NCBI GenBank assembly: GCA_021413965.1
Contig: JAIOPI010000033.1
Coordinates: 1-64,000, forward strand
DNA from: Lentisphaerota bacterium
Lineage (GTDB): Bacteria; Verrucomicrobiota; Kiritimatiellia; UBA8416; JAIOPI01
Reading direction: 5' to 3'
Length of the DNA: 64,000 nt
Under the pieces are notes generated by a model. That model searched no databases and was not told where the DNA came from. It saw only the letters and a program-made list of their open reading frames with translations. The stretch's first letter is position 1, and the number at the start of each line of letters is the position of its first letter. Below, in pieces: positions 35,277 through 44,688 of the stretch. The position numbers and the translations under genes were made by a program.

Positions 35277-38116
35277 GGTTCCTCTTTCTTGCCCGTGCGA
35301 GGCCTTGGCCCCACATCCGACGTGTCGATCGGCCTGAATCCCAGCGCCAGTGCAGGCGAATCGGGCGCGAGCGCAAAATCAAACGCCGCCAGGTCGCGGA
35401 ACTTCGGATCGGCCACCACCGAATGCCGGTCGTGCCCCAGCGCGCGCCAGACGGCGAGGCCCAGGGTGTCGCCGCTGGGACGATAGAACCCCGTGTAGTC
35501 GGCGATCGGCTCCTGGCCGGACACATCCCAGAACACGTTCAGGTCGCTCACGATGCGCCTGGCCCCCGGACCGAACGCGGCAAGAAACAGCGGCTTGCCA
35601 GCGGTGGCCAGAATATTGCGCTCGAGGGTGAATCCCATATTCTCCTCGATGCGGGCGTAGCTCACCAGCCCGTCGCCGCCAAGCGCAAAGATGTTGTTGC
35701 GGACGATATTCTCGCGGCCATAGTGCAGATTGAACAGGTTCTCGCTCGCGCGGTAGCAGATGTTGTTCTCCACGATGATGTGCGAACTGCCTTCGTCGAG
35801 GTAGATCGCCCAACCGCCGTAGCTGGACTTTACGATATCGTGAATCACGTTGCCGCGCAGCACAGTGCCCGGCTGCACCCCGAGCGTATAGATCCCGCCC
35901 ATGTCGCTGAGCCAGCCCTGCCCGATATCGTGAATGTGGTTTTTCTCGACGATGTTATCCCGGACCAGGCTCTCCGCGTAGCCCCACCGCCAACCGACGG
36001 AGATACCCGTGTAGTAGAGATCGTGGATGTGGTTGTGGCTGATGACATTCCGGTCCGCCAGCATGGAGAGCACGCCGACCGCGCTGTGAAACACGCGCCC
36101 GCAGGCGTGAATGTGATTATCGGTGATCCGGTTGCCGCCCGTGCGCAGAACCGCTGGATCGGAAATGTCGGCGCCGTTGATTCTCACGCCGCCGGCGCCG
36201 AGATCGGTCAATTCGCACCCCACGATGCGGTTCTCGACGCAGCCCGGTCCCAGATCCACCCCGTACCAGCCGCCGTTCGCAATGCGACAATCCTCCAGAA
36301 CGCAACCGCGCGCGCCATACAGCGATACGATTCCAGACACGTCGTTTGCCGCCTGACCGGCGGCCGCGTATCGCCCCCGCGGCTCGCTCCCAAGCGGATG
36401 TGCCGCTTTCCGAGGCGCCGGGGTGCCATCCTCCCCCGGGTGTCGCCAGTCCGTGTTACGGAACTCAATCCCCTCGAAATGCACGTTGTCGACGAAGGAG
36501 CCACCCTCGGGATCCCCATCCATCACCACCAACTGCAACAGGCGCGGGGCAACGACAACCGTGCGTTCCGGATGTTCGCCCGGCAGCGGCAGGTAATACA
36601 GAACGCCGGCGGGACGATCGAGGTACCACTCGCCCGGCTCTGTGAGCGCCTCGAAGACGTTATCGACGTGGTACTTCGCAAAGCGGTCATGAAAATCGTC
36701 CGACAGCGGAGCGCGGCTGATCCGCCCAAGTTCCACCCGCCGCGTGGCCGCATCAAACGCGGCTAGCGGAAAGCGCTCCTCGATCCAGTAGTGCAACGCG
36801 ACCACCTCCGCGTCCGCAAGATTGCGCCACGCTTGCACATCGCCCTCCCGACAGATGAATGCGTCCTGACTGCTGGCGCCCCACAGGGCCGGGAGCGACA
36901 ACCCGGGCACGTCCTCCATCCAGTAGAAGCCGGTCTTCGGCAGCCGCGGGCGGACACGACGCTGATTGTTGACGAAGAGCTGGCGGAATTCCCAGTCGCC
37001 GGCCTTCACGTCCGGCAACTCCGTGACCCAGGCCGTGCGCCCATTCACGGTCTCCGTTCGCCATCCGCTGAGCCGCCGCCCGCCGCTAATCACCGGCACC
37101 TCCCCCGGATACGCGGCGTACCGCACCGGCGCATCGAGATAGAATAGCGTCGTGTGCGGCAACCCCCAACGATCCACGCCCCGGCGCAACGATCCGTCCG
37201 CATAGTAGACGGCCCCCGAATCCTCCGATTTAAACACCAGGGGGGCACCCAGCGCGTACACGCCGCCGCGCAGCCAGACCGTCGCCCCGCCCGCCAGCCC
37301 ACGCTCCTTCTTGATCGCCCGCAAGCGATCGCGCGCGGCCTCGATCGTGGCCAACGGACCATCCGACACGTCCGGCATCGGATCCGCATGTCCGCCGGAC
37401 CATGCGTCGTTGCCGCGGGGGCTGACGTACAGTACCACCGGCGTCACGGCCCAACCGGCCCCATCGGATGCATCCTGCCTCGACGCGGTTGCCGCGGGTG
37501 CACGCTGCAAGACGCGAACGGAGCGGACGACACCGCTGTTCCAGAAATAGAAGGCAATCTGAGCACCCGCCAGCCCGGCCGCCGGTTCGGGCGCGTCCAG
37601 AATGCGGCGGCCGTCGACCTCCAGCGTCGCGCGCCCGCCCTCTCGGGTGACGGCCAGTCGATGCCAATGTCCCGGCACCAACACCCCGTCCTTCGCGCTC
37701 GCCAGTTCCTGCTTCGAAACGGACAAGACGCTGGCCGTGTTCCCCCGCGACCCAAACCCGCAGAACAGCGCGTTGGCCAGGGTGCCCCTCTCCGTTCCCA
37801 GGATCAGGCTCAAGTCACCCGGCTCATCGGACTTCGCCTCAAACTCCACGCGCACGGCACCCGCCGCCACGGGTTGACGCAGTTGGATGACCGCTTGCGC
37901 ATCGCGGCCGTGCCGCCGTAACCCATCCGTCGTCAGTGACCACTCCCCCTGAATGACCTCCCAGCGTGAAAGTGACGCCGTCGTATCAAACCGCTCCTCT
38001 ACCACCGGCACCCATTCGCCAGCGGCTCCCGCCTGGAACGGAACCGCACATGCGGCCAGCAACAGGAATCGCCACAACCGGCGACTCATCGAACGATCTC
38101 CGCTCTTCTGTCTCAT
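35273..38116 (-). CDS. Secreted right-handed beta-helix glycosidase, GH141-like
   Basis: A 947-aa protein. Two starts are reasonable: ATG 38116, after GAGGAG, and ATG 38089, at the signal peptide proper (MSRRLWRFLLLAACAVPFQA). An N-terminal concanavalin-like domain (about 40-210: LSRWEVIQGEWSLT, LVPGHWHRLAVTREGGRATL) is followed by a beta-helix domain opening YVSPRGNDAWSGG, PLATIEAARDRLRAIKKERG, GGVYALGAPLVF, the insert GDWEFRQLFVNNQRRVRPRL, and later helix turns such as GIEFRN, NRIVGCELTDLG, NVISHNHIHDLYYTGIS and IIVENNICYRASEN. This order is that of GH141-type and related beta-helix CAZymes. GH141 contains an alpha-L-fucosidase acting on 2-O-methyl-fucose in RG-II, and also a xylanase. It is coupled to the URO-D-like gene downstream and lies 7 nt after the GH106-like gene. 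Confidence 0.78.
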   Translation of the reverse strand: MRQKSGDRSMSRRLWRFLLLAACAVPFQAGAAGEWVPVVEERFDTTASLSRWEVIQGEWSLTTDGLRRHGRDAQAVIQLRQPVAAGAVRVEFEAKSDEPGDLSLILGTERGTLANALFCGFGSRGNTASVLSVSKQELASAKDGVLVPGHWHRLAVTREGGRATLEVDGRRILDAPEPAAGLAGAQIAFYFWNSGVVRSVRVLQRAPAATASRQDASDGAGWAVTPVVLYVSPRGNDAWSGGHADPMPDVSDGPLATIEAARDRLRAIKKERGLAGGATVWLRGGVYALGAPLVFKSEDSGAVYYADGSLRRGVDRWGLPHTTLFYLDAPVRYAAYPGEVPVISGGRRLSGWRTETVNGRTAWVTELPDVKAGDWEFRQLFVNNQRRVRPRLPKTGFYWMEDVPGLSLPALWGASSQDAFICREGDVQAWRNLADAEVVALHYWIEERFPLAAFDAATRRVELGRISRAPLSDDFHDRFAKYHVDNVFEALTEPGEWYLDRPAGVLYYLPLPGEHPERTVVVAPRLLQLVVMDGDPEGGSFVDNVHFEGIEFRNTDWRHPGEDGTPAPRKAAHPLGSEPRGRYAAAGQAANDVSGIVSLYGARGCVLEDCRIANGGWYGVDLGPGCVENRIVGCELTDLGAGGVRINGADISDPAVLRTGGNRITDNHIHACGRVFHSAVGVLSMLADRNVISHNHIHDLYYTGISVGWRWGYAESLVRDNIVEKNHIHDIGQGWLSDMGGIYTLGVQPGTVLRGNVIHDIVKSSYGGWAIYLDEGSSHIIVENNICYRASENLFNLHYGRENIVRNNIFALGGDGLVSYARIEENMGFTLERNILATAGKPLFLAAFGPGARRIVSDLNVFWDVSGQEPIADYTGFYRPSGDTLGLAVWRALGHDRHSVVADPKFRDLAAFDFALAPDSPALALGFRPIDTSDVGPRPRTGKKEEP

Positions 38117-38123
38117 GAACTCC

Positions 38124-40571
38124 TCACGTGGTCGGCCCATTTGTCACCCGCGCCGGCCGCAGCACCACCGGCCCGAACAAGCCGGACGTCCGTTGTCGCC
38201 CCTCGTACGCATTGGCCATGGAGTTGGTCACGAGCACGTTCAACACATTCGAACCCACGTGCAGTGCATCCAACAGGGAAAACACGTGCGGCGACCACGC
38301 CCGCATCCCGAGCGGTTGGCCGTTCAACGTTGCGTCGGCCAAATCGCCAACCGCCCCCAAGTCCAGATAGCGCGCCGTGCGTACCGTTTCCGCCGTGGCC
38401 GCGAAGGCACATTGATAGCGAATCGTTCCGCTGAAAAGTTCCCAGCCCTTCAGCCGCGCCCAATCTCCCGGCACGCAGAGTGGCAGCCGCTCGCCCTCCG
38501 GAGTCGAGACCTCCCAAGGTCCCGCCAGCTCCTGCACCGCGTCGCCCGGACACGCGGGTTCGACCACAACCGCCGCAACCGGGCCAGGCGCCACGACCAG
38601 CACCAACCCCTGGCGCCGCTCCAGTCTCAGGTCCACGCGCATGCCATCTCCGTCACGGCGGACCGGCCAGGATTGCACCGTGCCATCCAGTGGATTCCAG
38701 CACTCAAGGCGCCCCTGAAACGGAATCGTTATGGTCCCCACGATCTCGGATTCCCCTTCATTCACGAGCAGGAACAGCGCGTGGCCACCCTTGCGGTAAC
38801 AACGCACCCGCAACGCGGGCGGGCCGTCCCACCGCAGCGAGCGCTGCGGCAGCGCCTGCAACTGCACCGGCAACGTGTCGTCAGTCCAGTCGCGGATCAC
38901 CTGGCCCCCGGCGGCCACCAGCGCATCGAACCGCGCGCGCACACGCGCATCCAGCGCGCCGGGCGGATCCGCCAGCAGCGCGCGCACCCACACGCGGCGG
39001 GGCCCGAGCCGCAAACCGCCGTCCACGAGTTCTGCAGCGCACAATGTCTCCACATCTACATAGACGAAGTTCGTCTGGGTCTGGAAGAGTGCCGCCGCCG
39101 CGCGCCAGGGCAGCGAGTCCGCATCGACCACAACCCCTACGTCCAGCACCTCTTCGCCATCGCTGAAGAGCGCGCACAAACGGCGCACATACGCGCTCAG
39201 TGCACCCCAATAGGGCCACCAGACATTGTGAATGCCGAGATCGGGCTCGCTTTCAAAGGCGCGCCGATCGCGGATGGAGTAGAAGAACGCGTGTGGAAAG
39301 AACAGGTTGTTGCCGCGCACCGCGTGCCAGTCGAAAAGCCACTTTGTCTCATCCAGCGTCAGTTGCCAGCCATAGGCCCCCAGAATCTCAGCCGCATTGA
39401 AACGTCGCCCGGCCAGAACAGCGGCACTGTGAGCCGCCTTCGCCGCTGTACTGTGGGGTCCCGCGAGCGCACTCGTCCCCGCCGGTGTGACGTAGCGCCA
39501 GACCATGTCCTGCCCCGGCCATTGGAAGCAGGCAAGAGCCCCCATCTCGTCACTCCGTTCCGGGTGCCCGGTCAGCGCAAGACCGTGCGAGTCGCACCAT
39601 GCCGCGAGAGCGCCGTAGTAGACGCGGTTCAAGCGATCGTGCACGGTGTCGCCGTACGCCTGCCGGAACGCCGCGCCACGCGCGCCAAGGTCCAGCCACA
39701 ACGCCGGCAGCCAGCACAGGATGTCGCCATCCCAGCGTGGCTGCAGTTCCTCCAGCAGCCCCGACGTGAACGCGTACGGCGCCGGCCCGCGGCGCGGGTT
39801 CCGCCCCAGCGGGCAGGGCTCGTCCGTGAACATGGCCGGAATCGTGTGGCCAAAGTGGTCGCCGATGTGCTGCAGAAACTGCTCGTGCGTGTGCCGAATG
39901 AAACACGCCACGGCGTCGGGGTTCAGGATGTCCGCCGCTGCCGGTGCACCGGCAGCGCCGTCGTCCTCATCGGCAAAGACACCACGAATGCTGCCTCCGC
40001 TCGGTACGCTCCAGACGGACACCAGTCGCCAGTTGCCCGCGGGCAGGTCATAGCGAATTAATTCATGCGGCAGCAGCGGCAACCGCGTCAGGCTCTGCGG
40101 ATCCCCCACTCCGTCGCTTGTCTCACGCACGGCCATCACGGTCAGCAGGCGGTCATCAAGGCCGCGCCCCGGATTCGGCCGCCAGTATCCCGACACCGGA
40201 CCGCAGACCGCCTGTTGCACAGCAATCAGGCAACGCGAGGCATAGGCCGGGTTCTCCGCCACCACGCGACCATGCGCGGATCCGGAGGGATAGGAGGCCT
40301 CATCGTACAGCACCACCTTCATACTCAGCCGGGACGCCTCTTCCACCGCCACACGCAGCACGCGGAAGTAGGCGGGGGTCAAATACCCGATCCGCCGCGA
40401 TAGACCAATGCGCGCGTGCGGAATGAACCCGGCGCACCCCTGGGCATGGAACTCACCGATCTGCCGGAGAATCTCCACGTCCTCCAGGTCGTCATTCCAA
40501 AACCAGAATGGAACCATGCCGAACTCGCGCGGCGGATCCGCAAACTGTGCCCGCAACTCGTCCACTCGCAT
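38124..40571 (-). CDS. GH106-like glycosyl hydrolase with jelly-roll C-domain
   Basis: An 815-aa protein, no signal peptide. The barrel opens FGMVPFWFWNDDLEDVEILR, then QGCAGFIPHARIGLSRRIGY, SMKVVLYDEASYPSGSAHGR, IPAMFTDEPCPLG, and WCDSHGLALTGHPERSDEMG. These match the GH106-type alpha-L-rhamnosidase and related large glycosidases; the Glu residues in LYDEASYPSG and FTDEPCP are candidate catalytic or metal-binding positions. The C-terminal 130 residues (SGTIRYQCAFAAT, ARYLDLGAVGDLADATLNGQ) form the galactose-binding/jelly-roll module. ATG at 40571 is adjacent to AAGGGAG, so a GTG six bases further on may be the true start. The GH141-like gene follows after 7 nt. Confidence 0.78.
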   Translation of the reverse strand: MRVDELRAQFADPPREFGMVPFWFWNDDLEDVEILRQIGEFHAQGCAGFIPHARIGLSRRIGYLTPAYFRVLRVAVEEASRLSMKVVLYDEASYPSGSAHGRVVAENPAYASRCLIAVQQAVCGPVSGYWRPNPGRGLDDRLLTVMAVRETSDGVGDPQSLTRLPLLPHELIRYDLPAGNWRLVSVWSVPSGGSIRGVFADEDDGAAGAPAAADILNPDAVACFIRHTHEQFLQHIGDHFGHTIPAMFTDEPCPLGRNPRRGPAPYAFTSGLLEELQPRWDGDILCWLPALWLDLGARGAAFRQAYGDTVHDRLNRVYYGALAAWCDSHGLALTGHPERSDEMGALACFQWPGQDMVWRYVTPAGTSALAGPHSTAAKAAHSAAVLAGRRFNAAEILGAYGWQLTLDETKWLFDWHAVRGNNLFFPHAFFYSIRDRRAFESEPDLGIHNVWWPYWGALSAYVRRLCALFSDGEEVLDVGVVVDADSLPWRAAAALFQTQTNFVYVDVETLCAAELVDGGLRLGPRRVWVRALLADPPGALDARVRARFDALVAAGGQVIRDWTDDTLPVQLQALPQRSLRWDGPPALRVRCYRKGGHALFLLVNEGESEIVGTITIPFQGRLECWNPLDGTVQSWPVRRDGDGMRVDLRLERRQGLVLVVAPGPVAAVVVEPACPGDAVQELAGPWEVSTPEGERLPLCVPGDWARLKGWELFSGTIRYQCAFAATAETVRTARYLDLGAVGDLADATLNGQPLGMRAWSPHVFSLLDALHVGSNVLNVLVTNSMANAYEGRQRTSGLFGPVVLRPARVTNGPTT

Positions 40572-40621
40572 CTCCCTTCTGGTCCACGCACGCCCAGCCG
40601 TCGCATGGAACACCGCCGCCG

Positions 40622-40683
40622 GGGTGGCACCTGGCCCTCTCGATAAGAAGCTGCATGCGCGCGGGGAGGGTGCGGTGCCACCC
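40622..40683. repeat. Inverted repeat in the DUF6259 / GH106-like gap
   Basis: GGGTGGCACC (40622-40631) and its exact reverse complement GGTGCCACCC (40674-40683) enclose 42 bases. It fills most of the 135-nt gap between the two genes. There is no T-run, so it looks like a dispersed repeat rather than a terminator. Confidence 0.5.
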
Positions 40684-40706
40684 GCGCCGCCCCGATCAAC
40701 CGGCTG

Positions 40707-42761
40707 CTACAGCAACCAGACGGCCACGTCGTTCAGCCCCAATGCAAACTCGCGCGTGAGACCGGCGTGGGCCGATTGCGCCCCGCCCGTGCCTAGAACC
40801 CTCCCGCTGGCACCTTGAACAGACCCCATGAATTCATCCAAGGACACCGTCACCTTGCCGCGGGCTGGCGCGCCGCACGCCGCCGCAATCACGGCCGGCC
40901 CCTCCGGACTGTCGTAGGCCCATGCCGAGAACGCGCTTTCACCATCGATCTGGAGTCCCGTCTGTCCGATGAACCGGGCCATTACCGTGCGTGCCGCCGT
41001 CGCGCGCCGCAACGCCGCCAAAGCACCTACTCGCGCGGCAAACGCCGGCTCATCATCCAACGTGCCCTCGGCCCCGTGCACCATCAGGCAGAACTGCATA
41101 CCCATGGCAAAAGCGATGGCCGCGCGCTCCGGCTCATGGTCCATCACCCACGACAGCATCGTGTGCGGCATGGAGTAGCGCAGCATCGCCACGCGCTCGA
41201 TAAGCGCAGGCGTTGGCCCGGCGATCGACCAGCTCATCCACTGGTCCACGTAAGGCGTCGCGTGGATGTCGCTCTCCTCGCCGATCACCACGGCCTGCGG
41301 ATCGCGGGCCAGCAGGAGCTGGCGGACCTCGCGGATGACCTGCAGCGCCTCGTGCTGGGTCGCGTCGGGCGGGAAGCCCTTGTCGATGAACCCGTAGTCC
41401 GGATGGTGCTCAAACGGCTGGTCGTAGAACATCGAGCTGTAGCCGAGCTCCAGGTAGCTCCGCGTGAGCCGGCGCACGCGCTCCCGGTGGGCCGGCGAGA
41501 ACGGGCTGAAGATGTAGCTCTCGGGCCCGATGTGCTGCACCCAGAGATCTTCGAACGTGTGGTTCACCGTCCAGTTTTCGGTCCGGAACGTGCCCACGTA
41601 GCGGCGCTGCACCTGGTTCAATAGATCGGGGTCAGGCAGGTGCAAGCCGACATTGGGGTGCCGGAAGTTGATGAGGGCGCAGGTCCGCGTGCCCGCCGCC
41701 TCCGCCTGTCCCAATCCGCGCTGCAACAAGGCGCGCTCCCCGGCAGAATAGTCCATGAGGTCGTGCGGATCATGCCGCGCGTAGTTGCCGAGCGATAGCG
41801 TATCCCACACCGCGAGCAGATCCACGCCGTAGCGTCGCCCCGCGGCGGCGGCGGCCGGCAGCGCATCGAGCGGGCGAATCGGCGTGCCGTCGAAGCCGCG
41901 GAAGAACACGTTCTGAAACCCGATGCGGGAACGGACGGCGGGGCGGCTGTAGTCCGGCGCATGAAGCTTGCCGAACCAGGCACGATAGCGATCGGCCGTC
42001 TGGCGCCAGTCGCCCGCATGCACCGCCAGCCCCATCGTCGGCGACGTCCAGGACTGCCCCGGCCGCAACGCGATCAGATGCGCCCAGCCCATCATCAGGC
42101 GGAAATCCGTTCCATAGCCGGCCAGATTCTCGATCCAGAATTTTCCGTTGCGGCCTTCGGTCATGTAGTTCACGTACGACAGGCCGCCGGTGGGGCCGGA
42201 CACGTCCACCCAGGGGCAGGCCAGGTCCACCGGGTAGTGCTTTCCACCCCGCTGCGCATTGCGGGCGTAGTTGTTGCCCGAAGCGTTGGGATACTGGTTC
42301 GGATGGATGAATGCGTTGGCGCCCCGCGCGATCCGGTCCTTGTCGCCGCCACCCTGCTCATGCCACCCGCCCAGCAGCGGAAACGTCGTGTCGATCACCG
42401 TGCGCGGGCCGCGATTATCCACGTGCATCGTCAACAGAAACTCGTCCGCCGCCCCCGGCCGGATCTCCACGCGCACCGCCACGCCGGTCTGCGCACCATC
42501 GGCGGCCTTCAGGTCCGGATACTCGATCACCAATCCGTTGCCCTGCCGCTGGCAACGAACGATCGGCTGCACCTGGCTCTCCGCGGGACATGACCACCAC
42601 GCCTCGCTGGGCAGCACCAACTGGAACAGCCGCCCATCCTGCCGACCGTCGCGGTTGGCATCGATATGCACGAGCCCGCTCACCGCGTCCTCGATCCGCG
42701 CAATCGACCCCGTGCGCGAATCGACCACGAGTTTTGTCCGGCCATGGCGAAGGTCCATCAT
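40707..42761 (-). CDS. DUF6259-family glycosidase-like protein
   Basis: A 684-aa protein, no signal peptide. ATG at 42761 lies eight bases after AGGAG; a second ATG follows directly. An N-terminal beta-sandwich (about 1-250: GSIARIEDAVSGLVHIDANR, VAVRVEIRPGAADEFLLTMH) precedes a TIM barrel (GVDLLAVWDTLSLGNYARHD, YLELGYSSMFYDQPFEHHPD, QAVVIGEESDIH) and an all-beta tail. The order matches DUF6259 proteins, which resemble clan-D/GH36-type barrels. The Asp in FYDQPF and the Glu in GEESD are candidate catalytic residues. No biochemical activity is established for the family. It lies 21 nt after the GH127-like gene. Confidence 0.75.
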   Translation of the reverse strand: MMDLRHGRTKLVVDSRTGSIARIEDAVSGLVHIDANRDGRQDGRLFQLVLPSEAWWSCPAESQVQPIVRCQRQGNGLVIEYPDLKAADGAQTGVAVRVEIRPGAADEFLLTMHVDNRGPRTVIDTTFPLLGGWHEQGGGDKDRIARGANAFIHPNQYPNASGNNYARNAQRGGKHYPVDLACPWVDVSGPTGGLSYVNYMTEGRNGKFWIENLAGYGTDFRLMMGWAHLIALRPGQSWTSPTMGLAVHAGDWRQTADRYRAWFGKLHAPDYSRPAVRSRIGFQNVFFRGFDGTPIRPLDALPAAAAAGRRYGVDLLAVWDTLSLGNYARHDPHDLMDYSAGERALLQRGLGQAEAAGTRTCALINFRHPNVGLHLPDPDLLNQVQRRYVGTFRTENWTVNHTFEDLWVQHIGPESYIFSPFSPAHRERVRRLTRSYLELGYSSMFYDQPFEHHPDYGFIDKGFPPDATQHEALQVIREVRQLLLARDPQAVVIGEESDIHATPYVDQWMSWSIAGPTPALIERVAMLRYSMPHTMLSWVMDHEPERAAIAFAMGMQFCLMVHGAEGTLDDEPAFAARVGALAALRRATAARTVMARFIGQTGLQIDGESAFSAWAYDSPEGPAVIAAACGAPARGKVTVSLDEFMGSVQGASGRVLGTGGAQSAHAGLTREFALGLNDVAVWLL

Positions 42762-42782
42762 GTGGTCTCTCCTGTGAAGTTC

Positions 42783-44678
42783 CTACCAGTCCCGGTCGAT
42801 TCGGTTCGCCACAAACGACTCCCCCCGCTGCAAGGGCGCGAGGCCCGCCCGCAGGTGCGCGCGCCGGTACAAGGGATAGCTCGTGGGCGACGTGTCGGCA
42901 GGCGCGATGTCGACACACGTGCTGGCGCGGAACGTGCAGGTGAACGCATGCTCCCGCGGCGTGTTGGCCGCCACCGTGTAGGTCGCCGTCGATTCCTTGA
43001 CCGGAAACGTCAGCGCGATCGCTTCCCGCCCCGTGAGCCCGCAGAAGACCAGCCCATTGCCCATCCAGTCCAGTTCCGCCGGCTGACCGTCCACCGTGGC
43101 ACGCAACTCCCGACGTCCTGCCCAGGCCGGGATGCGCACGCGGATACGGCGCGCGCCCTTGTTTCGAAGCTCGATTCGGCCTTCGTACGGCAGGTGGCTG
43201 CGCACGTCCAGCAGCCGGCTTGCACGGTTCAGCAGCAGGTTCACCTCCGCCGTGTCACCGCGCTCGCGCACCGCTCCCTCCCACGCGTAGTAGAGCCCCT
43301 GCGAAGCGTTGCTCGTGCAGCAGTGCATGACCCACGGCTCCGACACGGCGTTCGGACGGCCAAAGCCGAAGAACACGCCCAGCGTGCGCGCAATGGTATC
43401 GTCGTAATTCAACTTGCCCGCCGGCACGTCCGGCTTCTCTTCCCAACTGGGTGCCGTGCTCGCGGCGGCAATGCGGCGCAACAGCGCCGCGTCCGTCACC
43501 TGCTGCTCGACCAACTGGTTGCGCGCACAGGCATCCACGTCATCCCAGTAATCCCCCAGCCCTGCATCGCTCAGCCGGATGCCGAGGGCGACCCAATCTC
43601 CCAGCGAGCAGGACTCGCAGCGGCTGTCGGCCGTCTTCGATCCCGGGTAGCCGTTGATCCAGCCGAGGCGCGGAATTCCTTGGCTCAAGGTGAATTCATA
43701 GGACCGGCGCACAAATTCCAGCACGCGCTCGTCGCCTGCCCCGCGCCCGTATTCGAGCAACCCGCGCAAGGCAATGGCCCGTGCGTGAAAGTGGGAGAAC
43801 CAGTGGCCCAGTTCCGCACCGGCCGTGTAGGGCGGATCCGGCAGTTTCGCGCCGATGTGCCCCAGCGTGATGGCCTCGCCCGCCGGACCGGGCACGCCCC
43901 CCCAGAACTTCGGCTTCATCACGTAGCGGCTGAGCCGCGCCGCCAGTTCCAGCGCCGTGGGATCGCCCGTGGCCGCGTGCCATTGCATCGCTCCATAGAT
44001 CTGGTGCCCATGAAAACACACCACCGACCCTTCGCCGCCCTCCGTCTCCCCCTCGGCCTCGTCCGTGTTCAGCCACCCCGACCGCGGATACGCGCACGGC
44101 TCGCCCCACCCGCCCTTCTCCGGATAGTAGGCGTAGTCATCCTTCTTGACCGCGACCCGCAGCAGGCCGCGCACCAAGTCGCGGATCTGGCCGTCAAACC
44201 CGTCGCGGCCGCTGAGCGCGCGCCATGCCATGAGCGTCCGCATCATGCGCCCCGCCCCGGCCGTGCAGCAGAAATCCTCATCCTTCCCGGCGCCATAGAA
44301 CGCGCTGCTGTAGCTGTTGCGCCAGGGGCGGAGAGGGTTGCGCAAATCCCAGTACAGCCCGTCCTGCACGCGCCCCAGCAACGCGCCGAAATAGCGCGCC
44401 TGAAGGTCCGTCATGTCCTCGCTGCCGCACATGGCGCGCAGCAGGACCAGCGATTCGGCAAACTTCGGATCGCAGGTCGTTTCCGCCGAGGCCCAGTGCG
44501 ACTGGTGCGGCCGCGGCGTGGCGTAGAAGACCAGCCCGTACATCGTGAGCAACTCAGGGTCGATGCTCCCCATGATCCCATGCACCGCCAGCCGCGCCCG
44601 CTCCGCCAGATCAAGCGTGTCGGGCCGGGTGTCCGTGTAACGCTCGCCACCGACCGAGATGCCAACGTCGTCTGACAT
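42783..44678 (-). CDS. GH127-like beta-L-arabinofuranosidase, paralogue 1
   Basis: A 631-aa (alpha/alpha)6-barrel protein, no signal peptide. ATG at 44678 follows AGGGGGG. The zinc site of GH127 enzymes is recognisable: E-S-C in CESCSLGDWVALGIRLSDAG (near 354) and the Cys-Cys pair in WVMHCCTSNASQGLYYAWEG (near 453), the latter Cys serving as nucleophile in characterised members. The all-beta end includes EVNLLLNRASRLLDVRSHLP. It is almost collinear and highly similar to the gene at 51713-53608, and more distantly to that at 60222-62108. GH127-family enzymes remove beta-L-arabinofuranose, and some cleave aceric acid from RG-II. The gene is 10 nt from the TIM-barrel gene upstream. Confidence 0.85.
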   Translation of the reverse strand: MSDDVGISVGGERYTDTRPDTLDLAERARLAVHGIMGSIDPELLTMYGLVFYATPRPHQSHWASAETTCDPKFAESLVLLRAMCGSEDMTDLQARYFGALLGRVQDGLYWDLRNPLRPWRNSYSSAFYGAGKDEDFCCTAGAGRMMRTLMAWRALSGRDGFDGQIRDLVRGLLRVAVKKDDYAYYPEKGGWGEPCAYPRSGWLNTDEAEGETEGGEGSVVCFHGHQIYGAMQWHAATGDPTALELAARLSRYVMKPKFWGGVPGPAGEAITLGHIGAKLPDPPYTAGAELGHWFSHFHARAIALRGLLEYGRGAGDERVLEFVRRSYEFTLSQGIPRLGWINGYPGSKTADSRCESCSLGDWVALGIRLSDAGLGDYWDDVDACARNQLVEQQVTDAALLRRIAAASTAPSWEEKPDVPAGKLNYDDTIARTLGVFFGFGRPNAVSEPWVMHCCTSNASQGLYYAWEGAVRERGDTAEVNLLLNRASRLLDVRSHLPYEGRIELRNKGARRIRVRIPAWAGRRELRATVDGQPAELDWMGNGLVFCGLTGREAIALTFPVKESTATYTVAANTPREHAFTCTFRASTCVDIAPADTSPTSYPLYRRAHLRAGLAPLQRGESFVANRIDRDW

Positions 44679-44688
44679 AGGTTCCCCC

